DNA of 6,269 nt. Origin: Enterobacteriaceae bacterium UBA3516. Lineage in GTDB: Bacteria; Pseudomonadota; Gammaproteobacteria; Enterobacterales; Enterobacteriaceae. The stretch spans positions 1 through 6,269 of the forward strand of contig DFPL01000115.1 in assembly GCA_002377245.1 (NCBI GenBank), written 5' to 3'. A program made the translations under genes and the position numbers. Under the pieces are notes generated by a model. That model had not been told where the DNA came from. It was given only the letters and a program-made list of their open reading frames with translations, and did not search any database. The first letter of the stretch is position 1. Each line of letters opens with the position of its first letter. This document shows, piece by piece, positions 5,454 through 6,269 of the stretch.

Positions 5454-5948
5454 TTATGTTTCATCATCGTTTGCCGTGCCAGCAGCACCCAAGTCATAAA
5501 CCATAACGGTGACGCGCTCGTTGTCGACACACTTTTCCTCTACGCTGCGCCAGCCCAAATGACGATAAAGCCCCTGCTGGTCTGGCGTGTAGAGCCATAA
5601 GGCAGGATAACCCGCGAGCGAAGCAGCCTCTACGAGTGCGCGTATCAGTTTACTGGCAACACCTTTGCCGCGATGTTGCGGAGCAGTGAGCACTTCCCCG
5701 AGCCAGTATTTGCGCTCAAAATCATCTCTTAACTCCCAGGTGATAATACTCGCTGTTGCCAGTAACTCAGTTGATTCCAACGCCACCAGGGTGATTTCTT
5801 CATTATGGCCCATGGACCGTTGCTGCAGACGCGAGATAATCTTCTCTTTTGATGACCAGCGTTCAAAATCCGACCATTCCTGGTAGAGAAGCGTGGCTAA
5901 CGTATCCGTTATTTCTGGTTCGCTATCCTGTAAACGTACTGTGTCCAT
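5454..5948 (-). CDS. GNAT-family N-acetyltransferase
   Basis: A 164-residue protein with the GNAT fold signature: an acetyl-CoA pyrophosphate-binding loop QHRGKGVA at about 91-98 following the strand WLGEVLTAP, then helix KLIRALVEAA, and a C-terminal LYRHLGW motif (about 127-133) typical of the family's fourth motif. GNAT enzymes move an acetyl group from acetyl-CoA to an amine; the substrate here (small molecule, antibiotic or protein) cannot be read from sequence. Two ATGs are possible: at 5954 and at 5948. AGAGGA (5955-5960 complement) touches the first but lies six bases before the second, so I chose 5948. The tail (AAGTANDDET) is probably unstructured. It precedes the 72-residue gene on the same strand by 67 bases. 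A candidate -10, TAGAAT (5979-5984 complement), lies upstream without a clear -35. Confidence 0.88.
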   Translation of the reverse strand: MDTVRLQDSEPEITDTLATLLYQEWSDFERWSSKEKIISRLQQRSMGHNEEITLVALESTELLATASIITWELRDDFERKYWLGEVLTAPQHRGKGVASKLIRALVEAASLAGYPALWLYTPDQQGLYRHLGWRSVEEKCVDNERVTVMVYDLGAAGTANDDET

Positions 5949-5978
5949 CGCCATTCCTCTGCTGGTAATTTTTCAATG

Positions 5979-5984
5979 ATTCTA
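5979..5984 (-). promoter_or_regulatory. Candidate -10 for the GNAT gene
   Basis: TAGAAT on the - strand (five of six to consensus), about 30 bases before the chosen start. The -35 position, 17-18 bases up (around GGCACC/TGGCAC), is poor. A TGGCAC here recalls half of a sigma-54 site but the partner TTGC element is absent. Confidence 0.3.
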
Positions 5985-6269
5985 AAAACGTTGGCTGATT
6001 GGGTGCCAGATTATGAAATGGTTTAGCCCGTGTACAGGCATTACGAAGGGTAGATTAACGGGGCAGTTACGTCCTGATGGCAGATTCGGCAACAAGGGTC
6101 AGCAAAGCCCGAATTGAATTGCGTTTATCATCATAATTAACAAAAAGGGGATATTTTCAGTAACGTTAGAGATAAAGGAATGACTCGACTTGTCTTTGGC
6201 TGGTTTTCCAGACATTAAGATATGACGTGCGTCGTCATTCCCCTGTTCACATTACACCGAAAAAAACCA
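5985..6269. other. Right-hand non-coding stretch
   Basis: About 285 bases with no convincing gene on either strand. The longest ATG frame I could find (6099-6215, - strand, 38 codons) has no ribosome-binding site. The stretch contains the nested inverted repeat at 6177-6241 and ends in an A-rich tract. It is probably the upstream region of the GNAT gene plus the flank of a gene beyond the window. Confidence 0.5.
6177..6241. repeat. Nested inverted repeat of 65 bases
   Basis: Outer arms GGAATGAC (6177-6184) and GTCATTCC (6234-6241) are exact reverse complements 49 bases apart. Inside lie CTGG-TTTT-CCAG (6200-6211) and ATGACG (6222-6227) with CGTCAT (6233-6238), the last overlapping the outer right arm so the two folds exclude each other. 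Could be a structured RNA, a paired regulator site or a short mobile-repeat relic; no known enterobacterial repeat family was recognised. Confidence 0.4.

Noticed and set aside
5949..5954. First ATG of the GNAT frame (5954 complement)
   Set aside because: The AGAGGA ribosome-binding site touches it with no spacer but is six bases from the second ATG.
6099..6215. 38-residue - strand frame with a hydrophobic segment
   Set aside because: No ribosome-binding site, no recognisable family, and the length is within chance expectation.
3623..6269. SdsR/RyeA small RNA expected after pphA
   Set aside because: The characteristic terminator and 5' sequence as I recall them are not present in the window.
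1..6269. CRISPR arrays, tRNA/rRNA genes, insertion sequences, phage genes
   Set aside because: No regularly spaced repeats, cloverleaf sequences, transposase frames or flanking target duplications were seen.

Overview
The window is chromosomal DNA from a gamma-proteobacterium of the Enterobacteriaceae. Five genes in the order letB(yebT)-rsmF-yebV-yebW-pphA match the conserved E. coli/Salmonella arrangement. The proteins diverge clearly from the E. coli K-12 versions as I remember them, so a relative such as Citrobacter, Enterobacter or Salmonella is more likely than E. coli itself. The genus cannot be fixed from the sequence alone.

Left part (1-2977, all + strand): the 3' end of letB, a multi-MCE-domain envelope lipid-transport protein; rsmF, the 16S rRNA m5C methyltransferase, with a GTG start; and the small conserved genes yebV and yebW. 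At 2977/2978 yebW runs head-on into pphA (- strand), a metal-dependent Ser/Thr protein phosphatase. The two stop codons abut with no spacer.

Right part (3623-6269): this does not follow the E. coli K-12 layout, in which the SdsR/RyeA small RNA locus and yebY come after pphA; I see neither here. It holds a VirK/YbjX-family (DUF535) gene transcribed divergently from pphA; a hairpin terminator; a small zinc-ribbon reading frame (C-x2-C-x21-C-x2-C) with no usable start codon in its own frame; a 20-bp perfect palindrome; and, on the - strand, a GNAT acetyltransferase followed by an unrecognised 72-residue protein. The last ~315 bases contain no convincing gene but carry a nested inverted repeat. 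This half looks like a species-variable accessory segment next to a conserved core block.

Functionally the left genes are housekeeping (lipid transport, ribosome modification, phosphoprotein signalling) plus two small proteins of unknown function. The VirK-type gene suggests an envelope-stress or antimicrobial-peptide link, but only by family membership. The items most worth a second look are the apparently broken or unconventionally started zinc-ribbon gene, the GNAT/72-aa pair, and the palindromic elements around them. I found no phage, transposase, CRISPR, tRNA or rRNA features.
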